From assembly GCA_964020085.1 (NCBI GenBank), contig OZ026601.1:29372118-29436117 (forward strand): a stretch of 64,000 nucleotides of DNA, read 5' to 3'. Both the position numbers and the translations under genes were made by a program. The notes under the pieces were generated by a model that made no database searches, was not told where the DNA came from, and saw only the letters and a program-made list of their open reading frames with translations. Each line of letters starts with the position of its first letter. The first letter of the stretch is position 1. Shown piece by piece: positions 34,680 to 46,800 of this stretch. The stretch is from Micromussa lordhowensis. Its lineage: Eukaryota > Cnidaria > Anthozoa > Scleractinia > Lobophylliidae.

Positions 34680-36684
34680 AGAGCCGCGTTATGACAAATT
34701 TGGCAAGGACACCTAAATCGGCCATTTTCTGAGATTTTGCCAAGGGGGGACCAAGGGAAAATGCTCAAAAAAGTAGGCCGACTATAGGGGCTTCAAAAAC
34801 ATCCTGGCGCAAATGGCATCATCTCCTAATTAGTATGCACTTGAAGTGCAAACATAGGACAACATTTTGCTGCAAACTGCAGCTCCATAAGTGTCCGTAT
34901 AGCCGAGTTATGACAAATTTGGCAAGGACACCTAAATCGGCCATTTTCTGAGATTTTGTCAAGGGGGGACCAAGGGAAAATGTTCAAAAAAGTAGGCCGA
35001 CTATAGGGGCTTAAAAAACACCCTGGCGAAAATGGCATCATCTCCTAATTAGTATGCACTTAAAGTGCAAAAACATAGGACAACATTTTGCTGCAAACTG
35101 CGGCTCCATAAGTGTCCGTATAGCCGAGTTCTGACAAATTTGGCAAGAACACCTAAATCGGCCATTATCTGAGATTTTACCAAGGGGGGACCAAGGGAAA
35201 ATGCTCAAAAAAGTAGGCCGACTATAGGGGCTTCAAAAACATCCTGGCAAAAATGGCATCATCTCTTAATTAGTACGGACTTAAAGTGCAAAGATAGGAC
35301 AACATTTTGCTGCAAACTGCGGCTCCATAAGTGTCCGTATAGCCGAGTTATGACAAATTTGGCAAGGACACCTAAATCGGCCATTTTCTGAGATTTTGCC
35401 AAGGGGGGACCAAGGGAAAATGCTCAAAAAAGTAGGCCGACTATAGGGGCTTCAAAAACATCCTGGCACAAATGGCATCATCTCCTAATTAGTATGCACT
35501 TAAAGTGCAGAGATAGGACAACATTTTGCTGCAAACTGCAGCTCCATAAGTGTCCGTATAGCCGAGTTATGACAAATTTGGCAAGGACACCTAAATCGGC
35601 CATTTTCTGAGATTTTGTCAAGGGGGGACCAAGGGAAACTGTTCAAAAAAGTAGGCCGACTATAGGGGCTTAAAAAACACCCTGGCGCAAATGGCATCAT
35701 CTCCTAATTAGTATGCACTTAAAGTGCAAAAACATAGGACAACATTTTGCTGCAAACTGCGGCTCCATAAGTGTCCGTATAGCCGAGTTATGACAAATTT
35801 GGCAAGAACACCTAAATCGGCCATTATCTGAGATTTTACCAAGGGGGGACCAAGGGAAAATGCTCAAAAAAGTAGGCCGACTATAGGGGCTTCATAAACA
35901 TCCTGGCACAAATGGCATCATCTCCTAATTAGTACGGACTTAAAGTGCAAAGATAGGACAACATTTTGCTGCAAACTGCGGCTCCATAAGTGTCCGTATA
36001 GCCGAGTTATGACAAATTTGGCAAGGACACCTAAATCGGCCATTTTCTGAGATTTTGCCAAGGGGGGACCAAGGGAAAATGCTCAAAAAAGTAGGCCGAC
36101 TATAGGGGCTTCAAAAACATCCTGGCACAAATGGCATCATCTCCTAATTAGTATGCACTTAAAGTGCAGAGATAGGACAACATTTTGCTGCAAACTGCGG
36201 CTCCATAAGTGTCCGTATAGCCGAGTTATGACAAATTTGGCAAGGACACCTAAATCGGCCATTTTCTGAGATTTTGCCAACGGGGGACCAAGGGAAAATG
36301 TTCAAAAAAGTAGGCCGGCTATAGGGGCTTAAAAAACACCCTGGCGCAAATGGCATCAACTCCTAATTAGTATGCACTTAAAGTGCAAACATAGGACAAC
36401 ATTTTGCTGCAAACTGCGGCTCCATAAGTGTCCGTAGAGCCGAGTTATGACAAATTTGGCAAGGACACCTAAATCGGCCATTATATGAGATTTTACCAAG
36501 GGGGGGACCAAGGGAAAATGCTCAAAAAAGTAGGCCGACTATAGGGGCTTCAAAAACATCCTGGCACAAATGGCATCATCTCCTAATTAGTACGCACTTA
36601 AAGTGCAAAGATAGGACAACATTTTGCTGCAAACTGCGGCTCCATAAGTGTCCGTATAGCCGAGTTATGACAAATTTGGCAAGG
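34680..36684 (+). repeat. Nine-monomer block, copy 1 of the 5261-bp lag pair
   Basis: Matches 39,941-41,945 at exactly 5261 bp. It contains two 221-bp monomers with a two-base insertion (GTGCAAAAACATAGG, near 35,062 and 35,724), an unusual GAAACTGTTC variant near 35,636 and a GCTTCATAAAC variant near 35,891, all also in the second copy. Confidence 0.85.
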
Positions 36685-37150
36685 ACACCTAAATCGGCCA
36701 TTTTCTGAGATTTTGCCAAGGGGGGACCAAGGGCAAATGCTCAAAAAAGTAGGCCGACTATAGGGGCTTCAAAAACACCCTGGCGCAAATGGCATCATCT
36801 CCTAATTAGTATGCACTTGAAGTGCAAACATGGGACAACATTTTGCTGTAAACTGCGGCTCCATAAGTGTCCGTATAGCCGAGTTATGACAAATTTGGCA
36901 AGGTTACTTAAATCGGCCCTTTTCTGAGATTTTGCCAAGGGGGGACCAAGGGAAAATGCTCAAAAAAGTAGGCCGACTATAGGGGCTTCAAAAACATCCT
37001 GGCGCAAATGGCATCATCTCCTTATTAGTATGCACTTGAAGTGCAAACATAGGACAACATTTTGCTGCAAACTGCGGCTCCATAAGTGTCCGTATAGCCG
37101 AGTTATGACAAATTTGGCAAGGATACATAAATCGGCCATTTTCTGAGATT
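36684..37150 (+). repeat. Two-monomer transition block
   Basis: An E then a C-type monomer, leading into the first monomer with CTCCTTATTAG (about 37,019). This is where the right-hand family of subtypes begins. Confidence 0.7.
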
Positions 37151-39777
37151 TTGCCAAGGGGGGACCAAGGAAAAACGCTCAAAAAAGTAGGCCGACTATA
37201 GGGGCTTCAAAAACATCCTGGCACAAATGGCATCATCTCCCAATTAGTATGCACTTAAAGTGCAAAGATAGGACAACATTTTGCTGGAAACTGCGGCTCC
37301 ATAAGTGTCCGTATAGCCGAGTTATGACAAATTTGGCGAGGGCACCTAAATCGGCCATTTTCTGAGATTTTTCCAAGGGGGGACCAAGGGAAAATGCTCA
37401 AAAAAGTAGGCCGACTAGAGGGGCTTCAAAAACATCCTGGCGCAAATGGCATCATCTCCTTATTAGTATGCACTTGAAGTGCAAACATAGGACAACATTT
37501 TGCTGCAAACTGCGGCTCCCTAAGTGTCCGTATAGCCGAGTTATGACAAATTTGGCAAGGACACCTAAATCGGCCATTTTCTGAGATTTTGCCAAGGGGG
37601 GACCAAGGGAAAATGCTCAAAAAAGTAGGCCGACTATAGGGACTTCAAAAACACCCTGGCGCAAATGGCATCATCTCCTAATTAGTATGCACTTGAAGTG
37701 CAAACATAGGAACACATTTTGCTGCAAACTGCGGCTCCATAAGTGTTCATATAGCCCATTTATGACAAATTTGGCAAGGACACCTAAATCGGCCATTTTC
37801 TGAGATTTTGCCAAGGGGGGACCAAGGGAAAATGCTCAAAAAAGTACGCCGACTATAGGGGCTTCAAAAACACCCTGGCGCAAATGGCATCATCTCCTAA
37901 TTAGTATGCACTTGAAGTGCAAGCATAGGACAACATTTTGCTGCAAACTGCGGCTCCATAAGTGTCCGTATAGCCGAGTTATGACAAATTTGGCAAGGAC
38001 ACCTAAATCGGCCATTTTCTGAGATTTTGCCAAGGGGGGACCAAGGGAAAATGCTCAAAAAAGTACGCCGACTATAGGGGCTTCAAAAACACCCTGGCGC
38101 AAATGGCATCATCTCCTAATTAGTATGCACTTGAAGTGCAAACATGGGACAACATTTTGCTGCAAACTGCGGCTCCATAAGTGTCCGTATAGCCGAGTTA
38201 TGACAAATTTGGCAAGGTTACTTAAATCGGCCGTTTTCTGAGATTTTGCCAAGGGGGGACCAAGGGAAAATGCTCAAAAAAGTAGGCCGACTATAGGGGC
38301 TTCAAAAACACCCTGGCGCAAATGGCATCATCTCCTAATTAGCATGCACTTGAAGTGCAAACATAGGACAACATTTTTCTGCAAACTGCGGCTCCATAAG
38401 TGTCCGTAGAGCCGCGTTATGACAAATTTGGCAAGGACACCTAAATCGGCCATTTTCTGAGATTTTGCCAAGGGGGGACCAAGGAAAAACGCTCAAAAAA
38501 GTAGGCCGACTATAGGGGCTTCAAAAACATCCTGGCACAAATGGCATCATCTCCCAATTAGTATGCACTTAAAGTGCAAAGATAGGACAACATTTTACTG
38601 GAAACTGCGGCTCCATAAGTGTCCGTATAGCCGAGTTATGACAAATTTGGCGAGGGCACCTAAATCGGCCATTTTCTGAGATTTTTCCAAGTGGGGACCA
38701 AGGGAAAATGCTCAAAAAAGTAGGCCGACTAGAGGGGCTTCAAAAACATCCTGGCGCAAATGGCATCATCTCCTTATTAGTATGCACTTGAAGTGCAAAC
38801 ATAGGACAACATTTTGCTGCAAACTGCGGCTCCCTAAGTGTCCGTATAGCCGAGTTATGACAAATTTGGCAAGGACACCTAAATCGGCCATTTTCTGAGA
38901 TTTTGCCAAGGGGGGACCAAGGGAAAATGCTCAAAAAAGTAGGCCGACTATAGGGACTTCAAAAACACCCTGGCGCAAATGGCATCATCTCCTAATTAGT
39001 ATGCACTTGAAGTGCAAACATAGGAACACATTTTGCTGCAAACTGCGGCTCCATAAGTGTTCATATAGCCCATTTATGACAAATTTGGCAAGGACACCTA
39101 AATCGGCCATTTTCTGAGATTTTGCCAAGGGGGGACCAAGGGAAAATGCTCAAAAAAGTACGCCGACTATAGGGGCTTCAAAAACACCCTGGCGCAAATG
39201 GCATCATCTCCTAATTAGTATGCACTTGAAGTGCAAGCATAGGACAACATTTTGCTGCAAACTGCGGCTCCATAAGTGTCCGTATAGCCGAGTTATGACA
39301 AATTTGGCAAGGACACCTAAATCGGCCATTTTCTGAGATTTTGCCAAGGGGGGACCAAGGGAAAATGCTCAAAAAAGTACGCCGACTATAGGGGCTTCAA
39401 AAACACCCTGGCGCAAATGGCATCATCTCCTAATTAGTATGCACTTGAAGTGCAAACATGGGACAACATTTTGCTGCAAACTGCGGCTCCATAAGTGTCC
39501 GTATAGCCGAGTTATGACAAATTTGGCAAGGTTACTTAAATCGGCCGTTTTCTGAGATTTTGCCAAGGGGGGACCAAGGGAAAATGCTCAAAAAAGTAGG
39601 CCGACTATAGGGGCTTCAAAAACACCCTGGCGCAAATGGCATCATCTCCTAATTAGCATGCACTTGAAGTGCAAACATAGGACAACATTTTTCTGCAAAC
39701 TGCGGCTCCATAAGTGTCCGTAGAGCCGCGTTATGACAAATTTGGCAAGGACACCTAAATCGGCCATTTTCTGAGAT
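37150..39777 (+). repeat. Tandem six-monomer duplication, 1314 bp
   Basis: Copies at about 37,150-38,463 and 38,464-39,777 abut. The AAAAACGCTC variant at 37,171 and 38,485 and the TGTTCATATAGCCCAT monomer at 37,744 and 39,058 both show a lag of exactly 1314 bp (6 x 219). The few differences seen include TTTTGCTGG against TTTTACTGG. Confidence 0.9.
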
Positions 39778-41945
39778 TTTGCCAAGGGGGGACCAAGGGA
39801 AAATGCTCAAAAAAGTAGGCCGACTATAGGGGCTTCAAAAACATCCTGGCGCAAATGGCATCATCTCCTAATTAGTATGCACTTGAAGTGCAAACATAGG
39901 ACAACATTTTGCTGCAAACTGCGGCTTCATAAGTGTCCGTAGAGCCGCGTTATGACAAATTTGGCAAGGACACCTAAATCGGCCATTTTCTGAGATTTTG
40001 CCAAGGGGGGACCAAGGGAAAATGCTCAAAAAAGTAGGCCGACTATAGGGGCTTCAAAAACATCCTGGCGCAAATGGCATCATCTCCTAATTAGTATGCA
40101 CTTGAAGTGCAAACATAGGACAACATTTTGCTGCAAACTGCAGCTCCATAAGTGTCCGTATAGCCGAGTTATGACAAATTTGGCAAGGACACCTAAATCG
40201 GCCATTTTCTGAGATTTTTTCAAGGGGGGACCAAGGGAAAATGTTCAAAAAAGTAGGCCGACTATAGGGGCTTAAAAAACACCCTGGCGCAAATGGCATC
40301 ATCTCCTAATTAGTATGCACTTAAAGTGCAAAAACATAGGACAACATTTTGCTGCAAACTGCGGCTCCATAAGTGTCCGTATAGCCGAGTTATGACAAAT
40401 TTGGCAAGAACACCTAAATCGGCCATTATCTGAGATTTTACCAAGGGGGGACCAAGGGAAAATGCTCAAAAAAGTAGGCCGACTATAGGGGCTTCAAAAA
40501 CATCCTGGCACAAATGGCATCATCTCCTAATTAGTACGGACTTAAAGTGCAAAGATAGGACAACATTTTGCTGCAAACTGCGGCTCCATAAGTGTCCGTA
40601 TAGCCGAGTTATGACAAATTTGGCAAGGACACCTAAATCGGCCATTTTCTGAGATTTTGCCAAGGGGGGACCAAGGGAAAATGCTCAAAAAAGTAGGCCG
40701 ACTATAGGGGCTTCAAAAACATCCTGGCACAAATGGCATCATCTCCTAATTAGTATGCACTTAAAGTGCAGAGATAGGACAACATTTTGCTGCAAACTGC
40801 AGCTCCATAAGTGTCCGTATAGCCGAGTTATGACAAATTTGGCAAGGACACCTAAATCGGCCATTTTCTGAGATTTTGTCAAGGGGGGACCAAGGGAAAC
40901 TGTTCAAAAAAGTAGGCCGACTATAGGGGCTTAAAAAACACCCTGGCGCAAATGGCATCATCTCCTAATTAGTATGCACTTAAAGTGCAAAAACATAGGA
41001 CAACATTTTGCTGCAAACTGCGGCTCCATAAGTGTCCGTATAGCCGAGTTATGACAAATTTGGCAAGAACACCTAAATCGGCCATTATCTGAGATTTTAC
41101 CAAGGGGGGACCAAGGGAAAATGCTCAAAAAAGTAGGCCGACTATAGGGGCTTCATAAACATCCTGGCACAAATGGCATCATCTCCTAATTAGTACGGAC
41201 TTAAAGTGCAAAGATAGGACAACATTTTGCTGCAAACTGCGGCTCCATAAGTGTCCGTATAGCCGAGTTATGACAAATTTGGCAAGGACACCTAAATCGG
41301 CCATTTTCTGAGATTTTGCCAAGGGGGGACCAAGGGAAAATGCTCAAAAAAGTAGGCCGACTATAGGGGCTTCAAAAACATCCTGGCACAAATGGCATCA
41401 TCTCCTAATTAGTATGCACTTAAAGTGCAGAGATAGGACAACATTTTGCTGCAAACTGCGGCTCCATAAGTGTCCGTATAGCCGAGTTATGACAAATTTG
41501 GCAAGGACACCTAAATCGGCCATTTTCTGAGATTTTGCCAACGGGGGACCAAGGGAAAATGTTCAAAAAAGTAGGCCGGCTATAGGGGCTTAAAAAACAC
41601 CCTGGCGCAAATGGCATCAACTCCTAATTAGTATGCACTTAAAGTGCAAACATAGGACAACATTTTGCTGCAAACTGCGGCTCCATAAGTGTCCGTAGAG
41701 CCGAGTTATGACAAATTTGGCAAGGACACCTAAATCGGCCATTATATGAGATTTTACCAAGGGGGGGACCAAGGGAAAATGCTCAAAAAAGTAGGCCGAC
41801 TATAGGGGCTTCAAAAACATCCTGGCACAAATGGCATCATCTCCTAATTAGTACGCTCTTAAAGTGCAAAGATAGGACAACATTTTGCTGCAAACTGCGG
41901 CTCCATAAGTGTCCGTATAGCCGAGTTATGACAAATTTGGCAAGG
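39777..41945 (+). repeat. Nine-monomer block, copy 2 of the 5261-bp lag pair
   Basis: 39,941-41,945 repeats 34,680-36,684 with few substitutions, for example ACGCTCTTAAAG near 41,851 where copy 1 has ACGCACTTAAAG. The match breaks at 41,945, where copy 2 passes straight into a C-type monomer and lacks one monomer present after copy 1. Confidence 0.85.
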
Positions 41946-43810
41946 TTACTTAAATCGGCCCTTTTCTGAGATTTTGCCAAGGGGGGACCAAGGGAAAATG
42001 CTCAAAAAAGTAGGCCGACTATAGGGGCTTCAAAAACATCCTGGCGCAAATGGCATCATCTCCTTATTAGTATGCACTTGAAGTGCAAACATAGGACAAC
42101 ATTTTGCTGCAAACTGCGGCTCCCTAAGTGTCCGTATAGCCGAGTTATGACAAATTTGGCAAGGACACCTAAATCGGCCATTTTCTGAGATTTTGCCAAG
42201 GGGGGACCAAGGGAAAATGCTCAAAAAAGTAGGCCGACTATAGGGACTTCAAAAACACCCTGGCGCAAATGGCATCATCTCCTAATTAGTATGCACTTAA
42301 AGTGCAAACATAGGAACACATTTTGCTGCAAACTGCGGCTCCATAAGTGTTCATATAGCCCATTAATGACAAATTTGGCAAGGACACCTAAATCGGCCAT
42401 TTTCTGAGATTTTGCCAAGGGGGGACCAAGGGAAAATGCTCAAAAAAGTACGCCGACTATAGGGGCTTCAAAAACACCCTGGCGCAAATGGCATCATCTC
42501 CTAATTAGTATGCACTTGAAGTGCAAGCATAGGACAACATTTTGCTGCAAACTGCGGCTCCATAAGTGTCCGTATAGCCGAGTTATGACAAATTTGGCAA
42601 GGACACCTAAATCGGCCATTTTCTGAGATTTTGCCAAGGGGGGACCAAGGGAAAATGCTCAAAAAAGTACGCCGACTATAGGGGCTTCAAAAACACCCTG
42701 GCGCAAATGGCATCATCTCCTAATTAGTATGCACTTGAAGTGCAAACATGGGACAACATTTTGCTGCAAACTGCGGCTCCATAAGTGTCCGTATAGCCGA
42801 GTTATGACAAATTTGGCAAGGTTACTTAAATCGGCCGTTTTCTGAGATTTTGCCAAGGGGGGACCAAGGGAAAATGCTCAAAAAAGTAGGCCGACTATAG
42901 GGGCTTCAAAAACACCCTGGCGCAAATGGCATCATCTCCTAATTAGCATGCACTTGAAGTGCAAACATAGGACAACATTTTTCTGCAAACTGCGGCTCCA
43001 TAAGTGTCCGTAGAGCCGCGTTATGACAAATTTGGCAAGGACACCTAAATCGGCCATTTTCTGAGATTTTGCCAAGGGGGGACCAAGGGAAAATGCTCAA
43101 AAAAGTAGGCCGACTATAGGGGCTTCAAAAACATCCTGGCGCAAATGGCATCATCTCCTAATTAGTATGCACTTGAAGTGCAAACATAGGACAACATTTT
43201 GCTGCAAACTGCGGCTTCATAAGTGTCCGTATAGCCGAGTTATGACAAATTTGGCAAGGACACCTAAATCGGCCATTTTCTGAGATTTTGCCAAGGGGGG
43301 ACCAAGGGAAAATGCTCAAAAAAGTAGGCCGACTATAGGGGCTTCAAAAACATCCTGGCACAAATGGCATCATCTCCTAATTAGTATGCACTTAAAGTGC
43401 AAAGATAGGACAACATTTTGCTGCAAACTGCGGCTCCATAAGTGTCCGTATAGCCGCGTTATGACAAATTTGGCAAGAACACCTAAATTGGCCATTATCT
43501 GAGATTTTACCAAGGGGGGACCAAGGGAAACTGTTCAAAAAAGTAGGCCGACTATAGGGGCTTAAAAAACACCCTGGCGCAAATGGCATCATCTCCTAAT
43601 TAGTATGCACTTAAAGTGCAAAAACATAGGACAACATTTTGCTGCAAACTGCGGCTCCATAAGTGTCCGTATAGCCGAGTTATGACAAATTTGGCAAGAA
43701 CACCTAAATCGGCCATTATCTGAGATTTTACCAAGGGGGGACCAAGGGAAAATGTTCAAAAAAGTAGGCCGGCTATAGGGGCTTAAAAAACACCCTGGCG
43801 CAAATGGCAT
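41945..43810 (+). repeat. Satellite block with mixed left- and right-domain subtypes
   Basis: About eight to nine monomers combining the TGTTCATATAGCCC type (42,348), two GTACGCCG monomers, an AGCATGCACTTG type and then a GTGCAAAAACATAGG 221-bp type (near 43,616). Only satellite is seen. Confidence 0.75.
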
Positions 43811-46800
43811 CAACTCCTACTTAGTATGCACTTAAAGTGCAAACAGAGGACAACATTTTGCTGCAAACTGCGGCTCCATAAGTGTCCGTAGAGCCGAGTT
43901 ATGACAAATTTGGCAAGGACACCTAAATCGGCCATTATATGAGATTTTACCAAGGGGGGGACCAAAGGAAAATGCTCAAAAAAGTAGGCCGACTATAGGG
44001 GCTTCAAAAACATCCTGGCACAAATGGCATCATCTCCTAATTAGTACGCACTTAAAGTGCAAAGATAGGACAACATTTTGCTGCAAACTGCGGCTCCATA
44101 AGTGTCCGTATAGCCGAGTTATGACAAATTTGGCAAGGACACCTAAATCGGCCATTTTCTGAGATTTTGCCAAGGGGGGACCAAGGGAAAATGCTCAAAA
44201 AAGTCGGCCGACTATAGGGGCTTCAAAAACACCCTGGCGCAAATGGCATCATCTCCTAATTAGTATGCACTTGAAGTGCAAACATGGGACAACATTTTGC
44301 TGTAAACTGCGGCTCCATAAGTGTCCGTATAGCCGAGTTATGACAAATTTGGCAAGGTTACTTAAATCGGCCCTTTTCTGAGATTTTGCCAAGGAGGGAC
44401 CAAGGGAAAATGCTCAAAAAAGTAGGCCGACTATAGGGGCTTCAAAAACATCCTGGCGCAAATGGCATCATCTCCTTATTAGTATGCACTTGAAGTGCAA
44501 ACATAGGACAACATTTTGCTGCAAACTGCGGCTCCATAAGTGTCCGTATAGCCGAGTTATGACAAATTTGGCAAGGACACATAAATCGGCCATTTTCTGA
44601 GATTTTGCCAAGGGGGGACCAAGGAAAAATGCTCAAAAAAGTAGGCCGACTATAGGGGCTTCAAAAACATCCTGGCACAAATGGCATCATCTCCCAATTA
44701 GTATGCACTTAAAGTGCAAAGATAGGACAACATTTTGCTGGAAACTGCGGCTCCATAAGTGTCCCTATAGCCGAGTTATGACAAATTTGGCGAGGGCACC
44801 TAAATCGGCCATTTTCTGAGATTTTTCCAAGGGGGGACCAAGGGAAAATGCTCAAAAAAGTAGGCCGACTAGAGGGGCTTCAAAAACATCCTGGCGCAAA
44901 TGGCATCATCTCCTTATTAGTATGCACTTGAAGTGCAAACATAGGACAACATTTTGCTGCAAACTGCGGCTCCCTAAGTGTCCGTATAGCCGAGTTATGA
45001 CAAATTTGGCAAGGACACCTAAATCGGCCATTTTCTGAGATTTTGCCAAGGGGGGACCAAGGGAAAATGCTCAAAAAAGTAGGCCGACTATAGGGACTTC
45101 AAAAACACCCTGGCGCAAATGGCATCATCTCCTAATTAGTATGCACTTGAAGTGCAAACATAGGAACACATTTTGCTGCAAACTGCGGCTCCATAAGTGT
45201 TCATATAGCCCATTTATGACAAATTTGGCAAGGACACCTAAATCGGCCATTTTCTGAGATTTTGCCAAGGGGGGACCAAGGGAAAATGCTCAAAAAAGTA
45301 CGCCGACTATAGGGGCTTCAAAAACACCCTGGCGCAAATGGCATCATCTCCTAATTAGTATGCACTTGAAGTGCAAGCATAGGACAACATTTTGCTGCAA
45401 ACTGCGGCTCCATAAGTGTCCGTATAGCCGAGTTATGACAAATTTGGCAAGGACACCTAAATCGGCCATTTTCTGAGATTTTGCCAAGGGGGGACCAAGG
45501 GAAAATGCTCAAAAAAGTACGCCGACTATAGGGGCTTCAAAAACACCCTGGCGCAAATGGCATCATCTCCTAATTAGTATGCACTTGAAGTGCAAACATG
45601 GGACAACATTTTGCTGCAAACTGCGGCTCCATAAGTGTCCGTAGAGCCGCGTTATGACAAATTTGGCAAGGACACCTAAATCGGCCATTTTCTGAGATTT
45701 TGCCAAGGGGGGACCAAGGGAAAATGCTCAAAAAAGTAGGCCGACTATAGGGGCTTCAAAAACATCCTGGCGCAAATGGCATCATCTCCTAATTAGTATG
45801 CACTTGAAGTGCAAACATAGGACAACATTTTTCTGCAAACTGCGGCTCCATAAGTGTCCGTAGAGCCGCGTTATGACAAATTTGGCAAGGACACCTAAAT
45901 CGGCCATTTTCTGAGATTTTGCCAAGGGGGGACCAAGGGAAAATGCTCAAAAAAGTAGGCCGACTATAGGGGCTTCAAAAACATCCTGGCGCAAATGGCA
46001 TCATCTCCTAATTAGTATGCACTTGAAGTGCAAACATAGGACAACATTTTGCTGCAAACTGCGGCTTCATAAGTGTCCGTATAGCCGAGTTATGACAAAT
46101 TTGGCAAGGACACCTAAATCGGCCATTTTCTGAGATTTTGCCAAGGGGGGACCAAGGGAAAATGCTCAAAAAAGTAGGCCGACTATAGGGGCTTTAAAAA
46201 CATCCTGGCACAAATGGCATCATCTCCTAATTAGTATGCACTTAAAGTGCAAAGATAGGACAACATTTTGCTGCAAACTGCGGCTCCATAAGTGTCCGTA
46301 TTGTCGACTTATGACAAATTTGGCAAGGACACCTAAATCGGCCATTTTCTGAGATTTTGCCAAGGGGGGACCAAGGGAAAATGCTCAAAAAAGTAGGCCG
46401 ACTATAGGGGCTTCAAAAACACCCTGGCGCAAATGGCATCATCTCCTAATTAGTATGCACTTGAAGTGCAAACATGGGACAACATTTTGCTGCAAACTGC
46501 GGCTCCATAAGTGTCCGTATAGCCGAGTTATGACAAATTTGGCAAGGTTACTTAAATCGGCCCTTTTCTGAGATTTTGCCAAGGGGGGACAAAGGGAAAA
46601 TGCTCAAAAAAGTAGGCCGACTATAGGGGCTTCAAAAACACCCTGGCGCAAATGGCATCATCTCCTAATTAGCATGCACTTGAAGTGCAAACATAGGACA
46701 ACATTTTTCTGCAAACTGCGGCTCCATAAGTGTCCGTAGAGCCGCGTTATGACAAATTTGGCAAGGACACCTAAATCGGCCATTTTCTGAGATTTTGCCA

